The notes beneath the pieces were generated by a model. That model saw nothing but the letters and a program-made list of their open reading frames with translations, was not told the origin of the DNA and searched no databases. A program made the translations under genes and the position numbers. Positions 27,343-35,113 of a stretch of 64,000 bases of DNA are shown here, piece by piece. This DNA is from Ureibacillus chungkukjangi (lineage in GTDB: Bacteria > Bacillota > Bacilli > Bacillales_A > Planococcaceae): positions 62,001 through 126,000 of the forward strand of contig NZ_QJTJ01000002.1 in the NCBI RefSeq assembly GCF_003217295.1, in the 5' to 3' direction. Within the stretch, counting starts at the first letter, position 1, and the number at the start of each line of letters is the position of its first letter.

Positions 27343-27368
27343 GCGTTTATCCTTCTATGAATAAACGC
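27343..27368 (-). terminator. Intrinsic terminator of the lipoprotein gene at 27385
   Basis: Perfect arms GCGTTTAT / ATAAACGC; minus-strand tail is T-rich. Confidence 0.8.
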
Positions 27369-27384
27369 CCTGTATTACACTCTC

Positions 27385-27936
27385 TTATTCGACTACTTCA
27401 AAATAGATTTCTGCTTTTAGTGAGTAGCGTGGTTCTTCGTCGACAATGTGGAAATCTGTAATCCCTTCTATTTTATATTTACCTGGCGGGAAGTTCATGG
27501 ACGACATTTTTTCAAATTCCTTCTCTGAGTATGGATTTCCTCCATTTCCTTCAAAATAACTGCCTCCAGAAAATTGATATTGCTCCAAAATTGGTTCATT
27601 TGGTTTCATGGCTGTCACGATATAAGGCTGAATCATGACTCCCTCGAATTTATATCCCTTGGTAAGGTTCGTTGTATTGAGGAAAATCCATGATCCAGCA
27701 TGACCAATCTCAATGTCTTCTTCACCTGTATATGTTAGGCTCGCAGTTATATCTAACTCTTCCCCTGCCTTATACTTAGCTTTTGCACTTTTCAGCTCCA
27801 GCTTGAAATCGTCCTGACTCTCTACAGCTTGGCTATTTTCGTTGGCATTGCTTGCTCTATTTGAAGTATTTTCACCATTTCCCGCTCCACATGCAGTAAG
27901 GAGCAATGACATAAATAGCAAGACAAGATATCTCAT
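27385..27936 (-). CDS. Putative lipoprotein with Ig-like/BsuPI-like domain
   Basis: A 183-residue exported protein: signal peptide with lipobox LTACG (Cys16), a Ser/Asn-rich linker to about residue 42, then a beta-sandwich-like domain (FKLELKSAKAKYKAGEELDI, then SLTYTGEEDIEIGH and a C-terminal YSLKAEIYFEV). The pattern recalls the BsuPI-type proteinase inhibitor/Ig-like fold, but the family is not certain. GGAGGG precedes the ATG. Stands alone between terminators. Confidence 0.65.
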   Translation of the reverse strand: MRYLVLLFMSLLLTACGAGNGENTSNRASNANENSQAVESQDDFKLELKSAKAKYKAGEELDITASLTYTGEEDIEIGHAGSWIFLNTTNLTKGYKFEGVMIQPYIVTAMKPNEPILEQYQFSGGSYFEGNGGNPYSEKEFEKMSSMNFPPGKYKIEGITDFHIVDEEPRYSLKAEIYFEVVE

Positions 27937-28008
27937 TTAATCCCTCCTATCTTCTTATTCCATTAGACCTTATTAGTTATGAAAAGTTACAAAAATGCGA
28001 AAAAAAAA

Positions 28009-28041
28009 TGCCAAATTCTATCATTCAGATTAGAATTGGCA
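28009..28041 (-). terminator. Intrinsic terminator of the small zinc-ribbon gene
   Basis: Arms 28009-28020 and 28031-28041 pair with a one-base bulge; nine U follow in the minus direction. Confidence 0.85.
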
Positions 28042-28053
28042 CTTCGTAAACGT

Positions 28054-28263
28054 TTAGCGTGACTCTTTTGGCGGTTGGCAAACGTCACATTTACGTTGGT
28101 TATTATTTTTAAATTTCGTAAAAGTTTTTTCGAAATTCGTTCCACAAGAACATTTAAAAAGTAATTTTTGAGAGAAGCCGTGATATTCTGTCGTTAGTAG
28201 CTTACTGTCAGAGTTTTTCTCAACAAATTCCTTTATCTTCCCGATAGTCCAGCGTTTGTTCAT
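28054..28263 (-). CDS. Small zinc-ribbon-like protein
   Basis: A 69-residue protein with two Cys pairs, CSCG (about 38-41) and CDVC (58-61), forming a likely zinc knuckle, preceded by a helix (IGKIKEFVEKNSDS). The YHGFSQKLLFKCSCGTNFEKTFTKFKN pattern resembles the DNA-binding ribbon found in front of some homing endonucleases and phage proteins, here without a nuclease. AGAGGTG precedes the ATG. Function unknown. Confidence 0.65.
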   Translation of the reverse strand: MNKRWTIGKIKEFVEKNSDSKLLTTEYHGFSQKLLFKCSCGTNFEKTFTKFKNNNQRKCDVCQPPKESR

Positions 28264-28570
28264 ACTTACACCTCTATTTTTTCTATCATAAGTTCCTCAT
28301 TATACCATGAGCTTTTGTAAAATTGTTCTTTTCTAATACTTTTCTTAAATATAGAGCATCTAATATATAAATTTATATGATTTTCCCATTACCAATTTGC
28401 AATAAATGTTATGATAAATTAAATTACCAATTTGTTTTTTCGCTTACCAAACCCATTTATCTTGATGCAATCATTGCAAGTAAGTCTCTCTTCAGTTTGT
28501 CCTAAAGTTGGGTGTTTAACTATTCATTTTTACATATTCTATTTCCAATTACAGATAGAAGGTGTTCATT
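28264..28570. other. Intergenic region with a direct repeat and a possible promoter
   Basis: ATTACCAATTTG occurs at 28388 and 28423. TTGCAA (28397) and TAAATT (28420) with a 17-base spacer could be the promoter of the downstream fusion gene. Nothing else is recognised. Confidence 0.3.
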
Positions 28571-30385
28571 ATGCCAGATTGGTCCTATCATCCATTAAAA
28601 GAAGCTTTGTTAGATAAAGTTAATGCAAAGGCTGGCCGCGAGTTTATTCATCAATCGATGAGTACTGTTGCTAAAGTTCCTGGTGGCCGAAGCTTTATTG
28701 GATTTTTGGGACATATGAATCCTCCTCACCAAATTCAGAAAGACATTTTCCAAACGCGATTTTCTACTTCGGTTGGGTTAAGTGGTGTAATTGACCCGAA
28801 ATTATCAGGATTACGAGCTTTTCAAGAGCTCGGTTTTGGATTCGTTGAAATTGGTCCAATTGTTATAAATGAACCTCACGAGCAAAAAGAGCCATTACGT
28901 GAAAATAGACAAATCCTTTTTGCTAATCAGCCAGAGAAGGTACCACTTAAACTTGTAATACAAAAACTTACGCTACTAAATATTCGAATCCCAGTATTGG
29001 CAAAGATAGATGCACAGGTTAATAGTCAAGAACTGATAAGCGTAGTCCAGCATTTAACGCCATTTGTTGCGGGCTTCATTGGCACAAGTGAGCAACTTCA
29101 TTTCATAGATCAAGATTTAGCTCGCCCTTTTTATGTCTCCTTTACAGCTGAGGAGTTTAATGAAAATATACTAGATGAGCTCGTGGTGCGGTCTTGTTTT
29201 GCTGGCGTAGTCCTCACTGCCCCTCGGCAAATTGCAGATAATTATTGGCTTGAGACTGCTAATGCAAACGAAAGCCTTGTAAAAATAGTAAAACAGGCTA
29301 AGGAAGTCAATCCTGAATTGAATATCATCACTTCAGGGGGAGTAGAGACACCAAATGAAGCCTACCGTTTAGTCGAGGCGGGCTCTGATTTGGTCATGCT
29401 TACGAGTGGCTATGTGAGGGCAGGTCCCGGCTTACCTAAAAGAATTAATGAACGGATTTTGTTTGAAGAGCGACCTCTTCAAAAACCTAGATGGGCTTGG
29501 TCGCTCCTATTTGGGCTCTCCATTTTAATGGGTGGATTAATCGCTCTCTATTTTGCATTAACGAGCATTATCCTTCCCTACGATGAATCATTCATCGGGT
29601 TAACTAAGGAAGAAATCTTACTAGTCAATCCACGCATTTTAGCATTTATGTCCCATGATCGAATGGCGTTAGCTGGAACGATGATTTCTGCAGGCATTTT
29701 ATATATCCAGCTTGCACGGCACGGCATTAAGCTCGGTATGCATTGGGCAAAAATCACGTTTCATAGTGCAGCGATTATAGGTTTTCTTGGCATCCTTTTG
29801 TTCATCGGCTACGGTTATTTTGATTGGCTACATGGTCTTTTTTGGCTAATATTATTGCCAATCTATTTCTTTAGCTTTAAGGAAGGAAAAAGAGTTACTG
29901 GCTCTCCCTTCTCAAGTCACGGAGAAAATAATACAGCCTGGAGGATTGGCCTTTACGGTCAGCTATTGTTTATCATTCTTGGATTTTCGATACTAGTCGG
30001 TGGGATAGTGATTTCTACAATTGGTGTATCGGCCGTTTTTGTATCAACTGACATCAGCTTCCTATGCATGTCCCCTGAAATGTTAGACAATATTAGCAGC
30101 AAGCTAATCCCTGTGATTGCTCATGACCGCGCTGGATTTGGAAGTGCCCTAGTCAGTGTTGGGCTTCTTGTTTTAATGCTTTCTTTGTGGGGCTTTCGCC
30201 AGGGTGAAAGTTGGGTTTGGAATACGTTAGCAATTGGGGCATTACCGGCTTTTGCTGCCGGAATCGGAACGCATTTCTATATTGGCTACACAAACTTTTT
30301 GCATTTGCTACCTGTCTACTTTTTAGTTGTTTTGTATTTGGTTGGATTGGGTTTATCTTATGGTTTCTTAAAGAGTAATAAGTGA
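28571..30385 (+). CDS. Dihydroorotate-dehydrogenase-like TIM barrel fused to a duplicated membrane domain
   Basis: A 604-residue fusion. Residues 1 to about 305 match the FMN-dependent DHODH barrel: FSTSVGLSGVIDPKLSG, FGFVEIGPIV, the phosphate-binding ITSGGVETPNEA and LVMLTSGYVRAGPGL. The rest has about eight hydrophobic segments in two similar halves, each with an HDR motif (MSHDRMALAG; IAHDRAGFGS) and a later IGY followed by a His-containing LH motif. Orotate synthesis genes are absent nearby, so a pyrimidine role is doubtful. The ATG at 28571 follows GAAGGTG. Ends at a terminator. Confidence 0.85.
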   Translation: MPDWSYHPLKEALLDKVNAKAGREFIHQSMSTVAKVPGGRSFIGFLGHMNPPHQIQKDIFQTRFSTSVGLSGVIDPKLSGLRAFQELGFGFVEIGPIVINEPHEQKEPLRENRQILFANQPEKVPLKLVIQKLTLLNIRIPVLAKIDAQVNSQELISVVQHLTPFVAGFIGTSEQLHFIDQDLARPFYVSFTAEEFNENILDELVVRSCFAGVVLTAPRQIADNYWLETANANESLVKIVKQAKEVNPELNIITSGGVETPNEAYRLVEAGSDLVMLTSGYVRAGPGLPKRINERILFEERPLQKPRWAWSLLFGLSILMGGLIALYFALTSIILPYDESFIGLTKEEILLVNPRILAFMSHDRMALAGTMISAGILYIQLARHGIKLGMHWAKITFHSAAIIGFLGILLFIGYGYFDWLHGLFWLILLPIYFFSFKEGKRVTGSPFSSHGENNTAWRIGLYGQLLFIILGFSILVGGIVISTIGVSAVFVSTDISFLCMSPEMLDNISSKLIPVIAHDRAGFGSALVSVGLLVLMLSLWGFRQGESWVWNTLAIGALPAFAAGIGTHFYIGYTNFLHLLPVYFLVVLYLVGLGLSYGFLKSNK

Positions 30386-30401
30386 GTTTAATTAAATAAA
30401 T

Positions 30402-30440
30402 AAAACGCACAAATGCTGTTGCTCAACATTTGTGCGTTTT
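30402..30440 (+). terminator. Strong intrinsic terminator of the fusion gene
   Basis: Perfect 14-bp arms, AAAACGCACAAATG (30402-30415) and its complement (30427-30440), followed by T. Confidence 0.95.
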
Positions 30441-30545
30441 TTGATTGTTAATTGTGCAAGTGCAATAAATATAACTAAGGTTTCTCTTAGTAATGTAGTT
30501 TTTTTGCTTGTGAAAATCGTATCTGTATCGATATAGCTTACTGAC

Positions 30546-30975
30546 GCGTTTCATCGGGCTCATGAACATCGTTTTATCATCGATATTCCACTCTAATGCG
30601 TTTCATCCTGCTCATGAACATCGTTTCAATATTGATTTCACTCTCCAACGCGTTTCATTAGCCTAATGAACATCATTTTATCATCGATATTCCACTCTAA
30701 TGCGCTTCATCGGGCTCATGAACATCGTTTCAATATCGATTTTCTTCTCCAACGCGTTTCACCTCAGTTATAAACATCGTTTCGACATCCATTACCTTCT
30801 CCAACGCATTTCATCCAGCTCATGAACATCATTTCAACAACAATATCCCTCTCCAATGCGTTTCATCCAGCTCATGAATATCATTTCAACAACAATATCG
30901 CTCTCCAACACGTTTCATCCAGCTCATGTACATCACTTCATCAACGATTCCCCTCTCCAACACGTTTCATCAATT
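30546..30975. repeat. Tandem array, 52-bp period, eight full units plus a partial ninth
   Basis: Units begin at 30546, 30598, 30650, 30702, 30754, 30806, 30858, 30910 and 30962, each exactly 52 bp apart. Most share the block GCGTTTCAT-N7-ATGAACATC followed by a less conserved half ending CTCTCCAAC or CTCTAAT. It fills the gap between two convergent genes. No open frame with a binding site is present. The units are all related throughout, so this is a minisatellite-like array, not CRISPR. Confidence 0.92.
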
Positions 30976-31006
30976 TCGTCCATCCCCTTCTTACAAACCC
31001 AACCGA

Positions 31007-31846
31007 TTAGAAATCAAAGTTATCTGGGTCTGGACCGACGCGGTGGTTTTGGTTTAAACCATCAATTAGCTTCATATCTTCGCCTGTTAGCTCAAAATCA
31101 AAAACATCTGCATTTTCAATAATACGGTGTTCTTTTGTTGATTTTGGGATTGTGACTACACCGTTTTGCAAATCCCAACGCAGAATGATTTGGGCTACGG
31201 ATTTATTATATTTGCTAGCAATTTCTTGTAGTGTTTCGTTATCAAGTAATTGCCCTTGCATTAATGGCGACCATGCTTCAAGCTGAATTCCATTCTCCTT
31301 ACAGAATGCTTGGACTTCTTTTTGAGTCAGTCTTGGATGGTACTCTACTTGGTTGATCATCGGTTTTATCTCAGCATCCTTCATTAAATCCTCAAGATGG
31401 TGAATTTGGAAGTTACTTACGCCAATCGCTTTAATGCGACCTTCTTTATAAAGTGTTTCTAATGCTCTCCAAGCATCCTTGTATTTCCCCTCCACCGGCC
31501 AGTGAATTAAATACAAATCTAAATACTCTAAATCCAGCTTCGCTAAGCTTGTTTCGAAGGCTGCTAAAGTTGATTCGTAGCCTAAGTCAGCGTTCCATAC
31601 TTTTGATGTTACAAATAGTTCTTCTCTTGAAATTCCAGCTTCCTGTAAGCCTTCTTTAATACCTTTTCCTACCCCTTCTTCATTTCCATAAATCGCTGCT
31701 GTATCAATACTTCTGTAGCCATTTTTAATAGCTGCCTTTACAGCGTTTACTAGCTCAGGACCTTCTTCTACTTTAAAAACCCCTAAACCAAACCAAGGCA
31801 TTTTTACACCGTTATGCAAAGTTGTTGTAGCTTGTAAATTTTTCAT
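31007..31846 (-). CDS. ytbE: Aldo/keto reductase, YtbE type
   Basis: A 279-residue NADPH-dependent aldo/keto reductase (TIM barrel) acting on aldehydes or diketones. GYRSIDTAAIYGNEEGVG holds the catalytic Asp and Tyr, VTSKVWN the Lys, and LIHWPV the His; the IPKSTKEHRI end binds NADPH. Its place after a YtbD-like exporter and next to a YtcD-like regulator matches the B. subtilis ytbE-ytbD/ytcD order; the similar YvgN is the alternative name. GGAGG precedes the ATG. Confidence 0.9.
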   Translation of the reverse strand: MKNLQATTTLHNGVKMPWFGLGVFKVEEGPELVNAVKAAIKNGYRSIDTAAIYGNEEGVGKGIKEGLQEAGISREELFVTSKVWNADLGYESTLAAFETSLAKLDLEYLDLYLIHWPVEGKYKDAWRALETLYKEGRIKAIGVSNFQIHHLEDLMKDAEIKPMINQVEYHPRLTQKEVQAFCKENGIQLEAWSPLMQGQLLDNETLQEIASKYNKSVAQIILRWDLQNGVVTIPKSTKEHRIIENADVFDFELTGEDMKLIDGLNQNHRVGPDPDNFDF

Positions 31847-31867
31847 TATTTTATTCCTCCATTTTTT

Positions 31868-33061
31868 CTAGTTATTTTGTGATTGATCTTTACGCTCCAT
31901 CGCTCTACTGAACCAAGTTAGTACTACTGCCGCTAACACCATTAGTGCACCTATCCACGATGTATGAATAAGCCCAATAGAGTCTGTGACAATCCCACCT
32001 ATAAATGATCCAATTGCTATGCCTGCATTGAATGCTGCAATATTAATAGCCGATGCTACATCGACTGCACTTGGTACAAAGCGTTCCGCAAGCATTACGA
32101 CATAAACCTGTAGACCTGGTACATTCATAAAAGCAAAGAGACCCATGAAGAGTATTGTAATTAAACCAACTATTTTATACGGTGCAGTAAACAGCAAAAC
32201 AAATAGAATCACGGCTTGTACTATAAACATATAGAACAATGCATTGATAGGATTTCGGTTAGATAACTTTCCACCAATCGTATTACCTATTGCAATGGCA
32301 ATTCCATAAACCAATAAAATCACTGCAACTGTTTCTGCTTTATAGCCTGTTATATCCTGAAGTAACGGTGATAGATAAGTAAATACTACAAACGTTCCCC
32401 CGTAGCCTAATGCTGTAATGATGAACACTAGAAGTAAGCGTCCATTTGTTATGAGCTTGAACTGATCTCGAAAAGTTGTTTTGTTCCCTTTACGTAATGT
32501 AGTTGGAATTAGGAAGCTTGTTGCAATAAACGCAACGATACCTATCGCGACAATTATTAGAAATGCCGCTCTCCAACCGACCTGTTGTCCAATATATGTT
32601 CCAAACGGTACCCCTGTAACGGTTGCAACAGTAAGCCCCGTAAACATAATAGAAATCGCACTAGCTCTTCGATTTTCTGGTACCAAATCAGCTGCAATTG
32701 TTGACCCGATTGACATAAAAATACCATGTGACAATGCTGAGATAATGCGAGCGATTAGCAATATCTGTATCGAGTTAGCAAAAGCTGCCAGGGTATTTCC
32801 TGCTATGAAAATAATCATTATCCATAGCAACAGTGTCTTCCTTGGTATTCTTGATGTTAAAGACGTTAAAACAGGTGCCCCTAAAGTGACCCCCAATGCA
32901 TATAAAGAAACCGTTAACCCTGCAGTTGTAACCGGTATACTTAAATCCTCAGCTATCAGTGGCAGTAACCCCACACTGATAAATTCGGTTGTACCTATAG
33001 CAAAGGCACTGACCGCTAATGCGAGTAACGCCAATGTACTTTGCTTTTTATTTAATGCCAT
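31868..33061 (-). CDS. ytbD: MFS efflux transporter, YtbD/AraJ type
   Basis: A 397-residue major facilitator protein with twelve transmembrane helices. TTEFISVGLLPLIAEDL and SLYALGVTLGAP are typical of the DHA1 AraJ/PbuE/YtbD group of proton-driven exporters for sugars, nucleosides or drugs. The ATG at 33061 follows GGAGGAGGAG. Upstream gene of a two-gene operon with the aldo/keto reductase (21-base gap), and divergent from an HxlR regulator, an arrangement suggesting regulated export and reduction of a toxic compound. Confidence 0.9.
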   Translation of the reverse strand: MALNKKQSTLALLALAVSAFAIGTTEFISVGLLPLIAEDLSIPVTTAGLTVSLYALGVTLGAPVLTSLTSRIPRKTLLLWIMIIFIAGNTLAAFANSIQILLIARIISALSHGIFMSIGSTIAADLVPENRRASAISIMFTGLTVATVTGVPFGTYIGQQVGWRAAFLIIVAIGIVAFIATSFLIPTTLRKGNKTTFRDQFKLITNGRLLLVFIITALGYGGTFVVFTYLSPLLQDITGYKAETVAVILLVYGIAIAIGNTIGGKLSNRNPINALFYMFIVQAVILFVLLFTAPYKIVGLITILFMGLFAFMNVPGLQVYVVMLAERFVPSAVDVASAINIAAFNAGIAIGSFIGGIVTDSIGLIHTSWIGALMVLAAVVLTWFSRAMERKDQSQNN

Positions 33062-33213
33062 TTCTCTCTCTCCTCCTCCAGTTGGCAAATCAACTAAACT
33101 ACTTATGAATTTTAAGAAAGTCTAGTAAAAATCGACTGGCAAATGTTATTATGAGATATACAAATCAAAAATAGAAGTACGCACTTTTAAGTTATATAAG
33201 CACCAAAAAGTAA

Positions 33214-33237
33214 TATAGGCACTTTAAAGTACCTATA
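33214..33237. promoter_or_regulatory. 24-bp palindrome, likely HxlR-type (YtcD) operator
   Basis: TATAGGcACTTTAAAGTaCC extended to TATA on the right is a palindrome apart from one mismatched pair. A partial copy, TACGCACTTTTAAGT, lies at about 33178. Both are in the divergent ytbD/ytcD promoter region, the expected place for an HxlR-family site. Confidence 0.65.
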
Positions 33238-33254
33238 GAATGGAGTAGTTGATT

Positions 33255-33617
33255 ATGCAGAAAAAGAAATACAATATATCAGTCGAAGCTACTTTAGAGG
33301 TTATCGGCGGTAAGTGGAAATGTGTCATCCTTTGTCATCTTACTCATGGAAAGAAACGAACAAGCGAACTAAAACGATTGATGCCGAGCATTACACAAAA
33401 AATGCTTACACAACAGCTTCGTGAGCTTGAAGAGGATGGCGTTATTAACCGCATCGTGTATAACCAGGTACCTCCAAAGGTAGAATACGAGCTTAGTGAA
33501 TACGGCAAGAGCTTAGAAGGAATTTTAAATGCTCTATGTAATTGGGGAGATACTCATATTACGAGAGTTTATGGAGACAAATCAGAGGTTTTAGAGAAAA
33601 GTATATTAAATAATTAG
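33255..33617 (+). CDS. ytcD: HxlR-family transcription regulator, YtcD type
   Basis: A 120-residue winged-helix protein: the LEVIGGKWKCVILCHL start, SELKRLMPSITQKMLTQQLREL recognition helix and PKVEYELSEYGKSL wing are diagnostic of HxlR/YodB/YtcD. A Cys in the first helices (KWKC) matches the position used for redox sensing in YodB and CatR, so electrophile sensing is possible. The ATG at 33255 is nine bases from GGAG; TTG 33249 is too close. Divergent from the exporter it probably controls. Confidence 0.9.
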   Translation: MQKKKYNISVEATLEVIGGKWKCVILCHLTHGKKRTSELKRLMPSITQKMLTQQLRELEEDGVINRIVYNQVPPKVEYELSEYGKSLEGILNALCNWGDTHITRVYGDKSEVLEKSILNN

Positions 33618-33678
33618 TTGTCTATGGCAAGGAAACTTGTACTCATAGTTAGACTCCTTTTTTACCATAAATTTCAAC

Positions 33679-33707
33679 CGTCTCTATTGCGATAGAGGCG
33701 TTTTTTT
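33679..33707 (+). terminator. Intrinsic terminator of the HxlR gene
   Basis: Arms CGTCTCTAT / ATAGAGGCG with a four-base loop, then seven T. Confidence 0.9.
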
Positions 33708-33851
33708 CTATTTTAGGGTTACAGCACTGTTTCAATGTATTTTTTAAAGGGAATATCCAAAAAGTACATACACTTTGAAGTTGCCTTTGCTTTTTAAAAT
33801 ATGGTACGTTTTATTTTCAAATGTGATTTTGATTATCAAAGGAATGAGACT

Positions 33852-34472
33852 ATGAAAAAATTTCATTTTGCTTTTGCGGTTTTTACCTTTGTTGTGTTCT
33901 GTATTTTATGGATGACTTTTGAGACCCCTGCTATCCTTTCCTTTGACAAGAAAGCAGCCGATTTAATGTATGGGATTGATTTTATTACATGGTTTCATAA
34001 TCTAGGTGAAACGAATGTTATATTTGGTGTTTCACTGGTTGTTCTTATTATTATCTGGGTTCGTCTCCGTGATTATAAATTAATGTTTTTTACCTTTTTA
34101 ACAATTGGTGTTGGTTTTGGGCTGTATCAATTTTTAAAACGAGTGGTTGAAAGACCCCGTCCTGAGATTGTCGATCAATATACTACCTTTAGCTTCCCAT
34201 CTGGACATGCCACTCATGGAATATTGTTTTTATTAACACTCGCCTTTGTTTTTAGCCGATTGGTTAAATCAAAAAAAGCTTCACAAATTGGCTGGATTGT
34301 AGCCATTATAATTTTTATGTTAATTGGCCTGTCCCGAGTAACAGAAGCACGTCATTATGCATCTGATGTATTAGCTGGATGGTCTCTTGGTTATACTTGG
34401 TTTACTATATGCTCTTGGTGGTATCGGACTAGCAATCGCATTCATTTACAAAAGACAAACTCAAATGAATAG
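33852..34472 (+). CDS. PAP2-family membrane phosphatase
   Basis: A 206-residue membrane phosphatase with six helices. All three acid-phosphatase motifs are present: Lys96 with RPRP (101-104), PSGH (116-119), and SR (161-162) with His168 and Asp172. Such enzymes dephosphorylate lipid phosphates, including undecaprenyl diphosphate or phosphatidylglycerol phosphate, on the outer face. The ATG at 33852 follows AAAGGAATG; the frame to 33801 lacks a site. Precise substrate unknown. Confidence 0.92.
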   Translation: MKKFHFAFAVFTFVVFCILWMTFETPAILSFDKKAADLMYGIDFITWFHNLGETNVIFGVSLVVLIIIWVRLRDYKLMFFTFLTIGVGFGLYQFLKRVVERPRPEIVDQYTTFSFPSGHATHGILFLLTLAFVFSRLVKSKKASQIGWIVAIIIFMLIGLSRVTEARHYASDVLAGWSLGYTWFTICSWWYRTSNRIHLQKTNSNE

Positions 34473-34507
34473 CTACTATATGTTTATGTAAAGACAGGTG
34501 AAAAATA

Positions 34508-34708
34508 ATGAGCTTAACAAACAAAGAATTAGCGGACCTTTATATGAAATATAAGAAGGAAAAAAAATTATATAAACAGAAAAAGAGAAACTCTCTATAT
34601 GATTTAAATCATTATTTTGAATGTAAAAAAGCCTTATCCCTTATTAAAGTCGAAATGCTTAGACGTGGTTTAAAGAAAAAGCATGCCAAGAGGCTCAGCA
34701 GCTTTTAG
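34508..34708 (+). CDS. Small basic hypothetical protein
   Basis: A 66-residue Lys/Arg-rich, fully helical-looking protein (LADLYMKYKKEKKLYKQKK and a LKKKHAKRL end). No family recognised. A weak AGGTG site precedes the ATG. It lies 35 bases after the PAP2 gene and ends just before a strong terminator, so it is probably the second gene of that transcript. Could bind nucleic acid, on charge alone. Confidence 0.6.
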   Translation: MSLTNKELADLYMKYKKEKKLYKQKKRNSLYDLNHYFECKKALSLIKVEMLRRGLKKKHAKRLSSF

Positions 34709-34721
34709 CATGAAAACTTCC

Positions 34722-34750
34722 TACTACACTTGAATGGTGTAGTATTTTTT
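34722..34750 (+). terminator. Intrinsic terminator of the PAP2 transcript
   Basis: Perfect arms TACTACAC / GTGTAGTA with a seven-base loop, then six T. Confidence 0.9.
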
Positions 34751-34813
34751 TGTTTAATTTTATGAATAATTTGCCTCCAGTTTTGACAAATTACATTGTG
34801 GGAGGTGGGAATT

Positions 34814-35059
34814 ATGGCAAATACAATTGGTGTAGAACAATCATTATCAAACGTGGAAGCAGCTTTAAAGGCAAAGGGCTATCAAGTCGTTCAACTTCGC
34901 AGTGAAGCAGATGCGAAAAACTGTGACGCTTGCGTTATTACTGGTCAAGATGATAATGTAATGGGCATTAGCGACACTACAGTTAAAGGACCTGTTATCG
35001 ATGCTACTGGACTTTCTGCAGATGAGGTTTTAGATCGCGTCGAAAAACTATTCCATTAA
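34814..35059 (+). CDS. YkuS-family protein (UPF0180)
   Basis: An 81-residue cytoplasmic protein matching the UPF0180/YkuS family: [21 protein letters not shown] at the start, [17 protein letters not shown] with two Cys in the middle, and [13 protein letters not shown] near the end. The family is conserved in Bacillus but of unknown function. The ATG at 34814 follows GGGAGGTGG; the frame to 34796 has no site. Single gene with a terminator on each side. Confidence 0.88.
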   Translation: MANTIGVEQSLSNVEAALKAKGYQVVQLRSEADAKNCDACVITGQDDNVMGISDTTVKGPVIDATGLSADEVLDRVEKLFH

Positions 35060-35061
35060 TT

Positions 35062-35110
35062 AAAAAGGTGCTATTCATCGGTCTTTTGGACTTTTGAATA
35101 GCACCTTTTT
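35062..35110. terminator. Bidirectional intrinsic terminator
   Basis: Perfect 16-bp arms (35062-35077 and 35095-35110) including A/T tails serve the convergent YkuS and ABC genes. Confidence 0.95.
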
Positions 35111-35113
35111 TTA

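Noticed and set aside
30546-30975. CRISPR array
   Set aside because: The period is regular, but the would-be spacers resemble each other and the repeats vary; no cas gene is present.
30822-31122. Open frames inside the tandem array
   Set aside because: They consist of the repeat translated, have no ribosome binding site, and 52 is not divisible by three so no frame is maintained.
32481-33125. 214-codon plus-strand frame opposite the MFS gene
   Set aside because: Antisense shadow of a clear twelve-helix transporter; no binding site and no family resemblance.
33765-33790. Second HxlR-like operator before the PAP2 gene
   Set aside because: ACACTTTGAAGTTG resembles the palindrome only in half; likely chance.
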